A stretch of 14,779 nt of DNA from contig CAJURF010000087.1 of assembly GCA_910588825.1 (NCBI GenBank), forward strand, positions 1-14,779, in the 5' to 3' direction. The position numbers and the translations under genes were made by a program. The notes below the pieces were generated by a model. It was given only the letters and a program-made list of their open reading frames with translations. It was not told the DNA's origin and searched no databases. Numbering within the stretch: position 1 is the first letter of the stretch; each line of letters begins with the position of its first letter. Positions 14,651 through 14,779 of this stretch are shown one piece after another. Source of the stretch: an uncultured Lachnospiraceae bacterium (GTDB lineage Bacteria > Bacillota > Clostridia > Lachnospirales > Lachnospiraceae).

Positions 14651-14759
14651 GTGACTTGATAGGAATCCCCCCGCAATTGCTCCACAAAAAAATAAAAACA
14701 GCAGGAGACATAAGATAGAATGTCTGGGTTTGTCAAGTTAAATGTGTAAGTTTTTTATT

Positions 14760-14778
14760 AGCGGTCTTTGTGACCGCT
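14760..14778. other. Hairpin at the right window edge
   Basis: AGCGGTC (14760-14766) pairs perfectly with GACCGCT (14772-14778) around TTTGT. A T-run lies just before it on the plus strand. Whether T residues follow is unseen, so it may be a terminator or part of a mobile-element end. Confidence 0.45.
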
Positions 14779-14779
14779 G

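Noticed and set aside
14497..14736. 79-codon minus-strand open frame
   Set aside because: It spans the long hairpin, so both arms would have to be translated, and it has no clear ribosome site; probably non-coding repeat DNA.
1..14779. CRISPR arrays, tRNA or rRNA genes
   Set aside because: No regularly spaced direct repeats and no tRNA or rRNA signature stretches were seen on either strand.

Overview
The window looks like an accessory stretch of a low-to-mid GC Firmicute, most likely a gut-type Clostridia/Lachnospiraceae genome. The reasons are AGGAGG-type ribosome sites before nearly every gene, two probable TTG starts, large hybrid kinases, stand-alone sugar regulators, an Rpn-type nuclease and UroD-fold methyltransferase-like genes. 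This assignment is an inference from style and gene content, not from a marker gene.

Layout. (1) 1-5182, minus strand: two consecutive hybrid sensor kinases. The first transcribed is soluble (GAF-PAS-PAS-HisKA-HATPase-REC). The second is membrane-bound (TM-Cache-TM-HisKA-HATPase-REC-REC) and runs off the left edge. (2) 5183-5777: a gene-poor divergent control region with plausible promoters facing both ways and an inverted repeat between them. (3) 5778-8715, plus strand: a tight three-gene operon with an inositol-dehydrogenase-like oxidoreductase (iolG-like, TTG start), an IolH-like TIM-barrel protein and a second TIM-barrel sugar isomerase/epimerase, closed by a bidirectional terminator. (4) 8769-10042, minus strand: a small Cys-rich protein and an AraC-type regulator. 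(5) 10043-10378: a divergent control region with a perfect 15-bp inverted repeat, a LacI-type operator candidate and promoters. (6) 10379-12753, plus strand: a LacI-type regulator and, 44 bp on, a 434-residue UroD-superfamily protein. (7) A convergent, truncated UroD-family remnant that ends in a terminator hairpin. (8) An Rpn/PD-(D/E)XK nuclease gene, then about 400 bp without a convincing gene that holds a long nested hairpin and, at the edge, another hairpin.

How it may work together. The central operon has the chemistry of cyclitol or keto-sugar catabolism: an NAD-dependent oxidation followed by metal-dependent isomerisation/epimerisation. The rest of the inositol pathway (iolB, C, D, E, J) and any transporter are absent from the window. 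The oxidoreductase keeps the inositol dehydrogenase Lys97 and His176 but has Asn where the catalytic Asp172 is expected, so its substrate may not be myo-inositol. The AraC and LacI regulators and the two kinases are the obvious candidates for sensing the substrate. Which regulator controls which operon cannot be decided from sequence alone.
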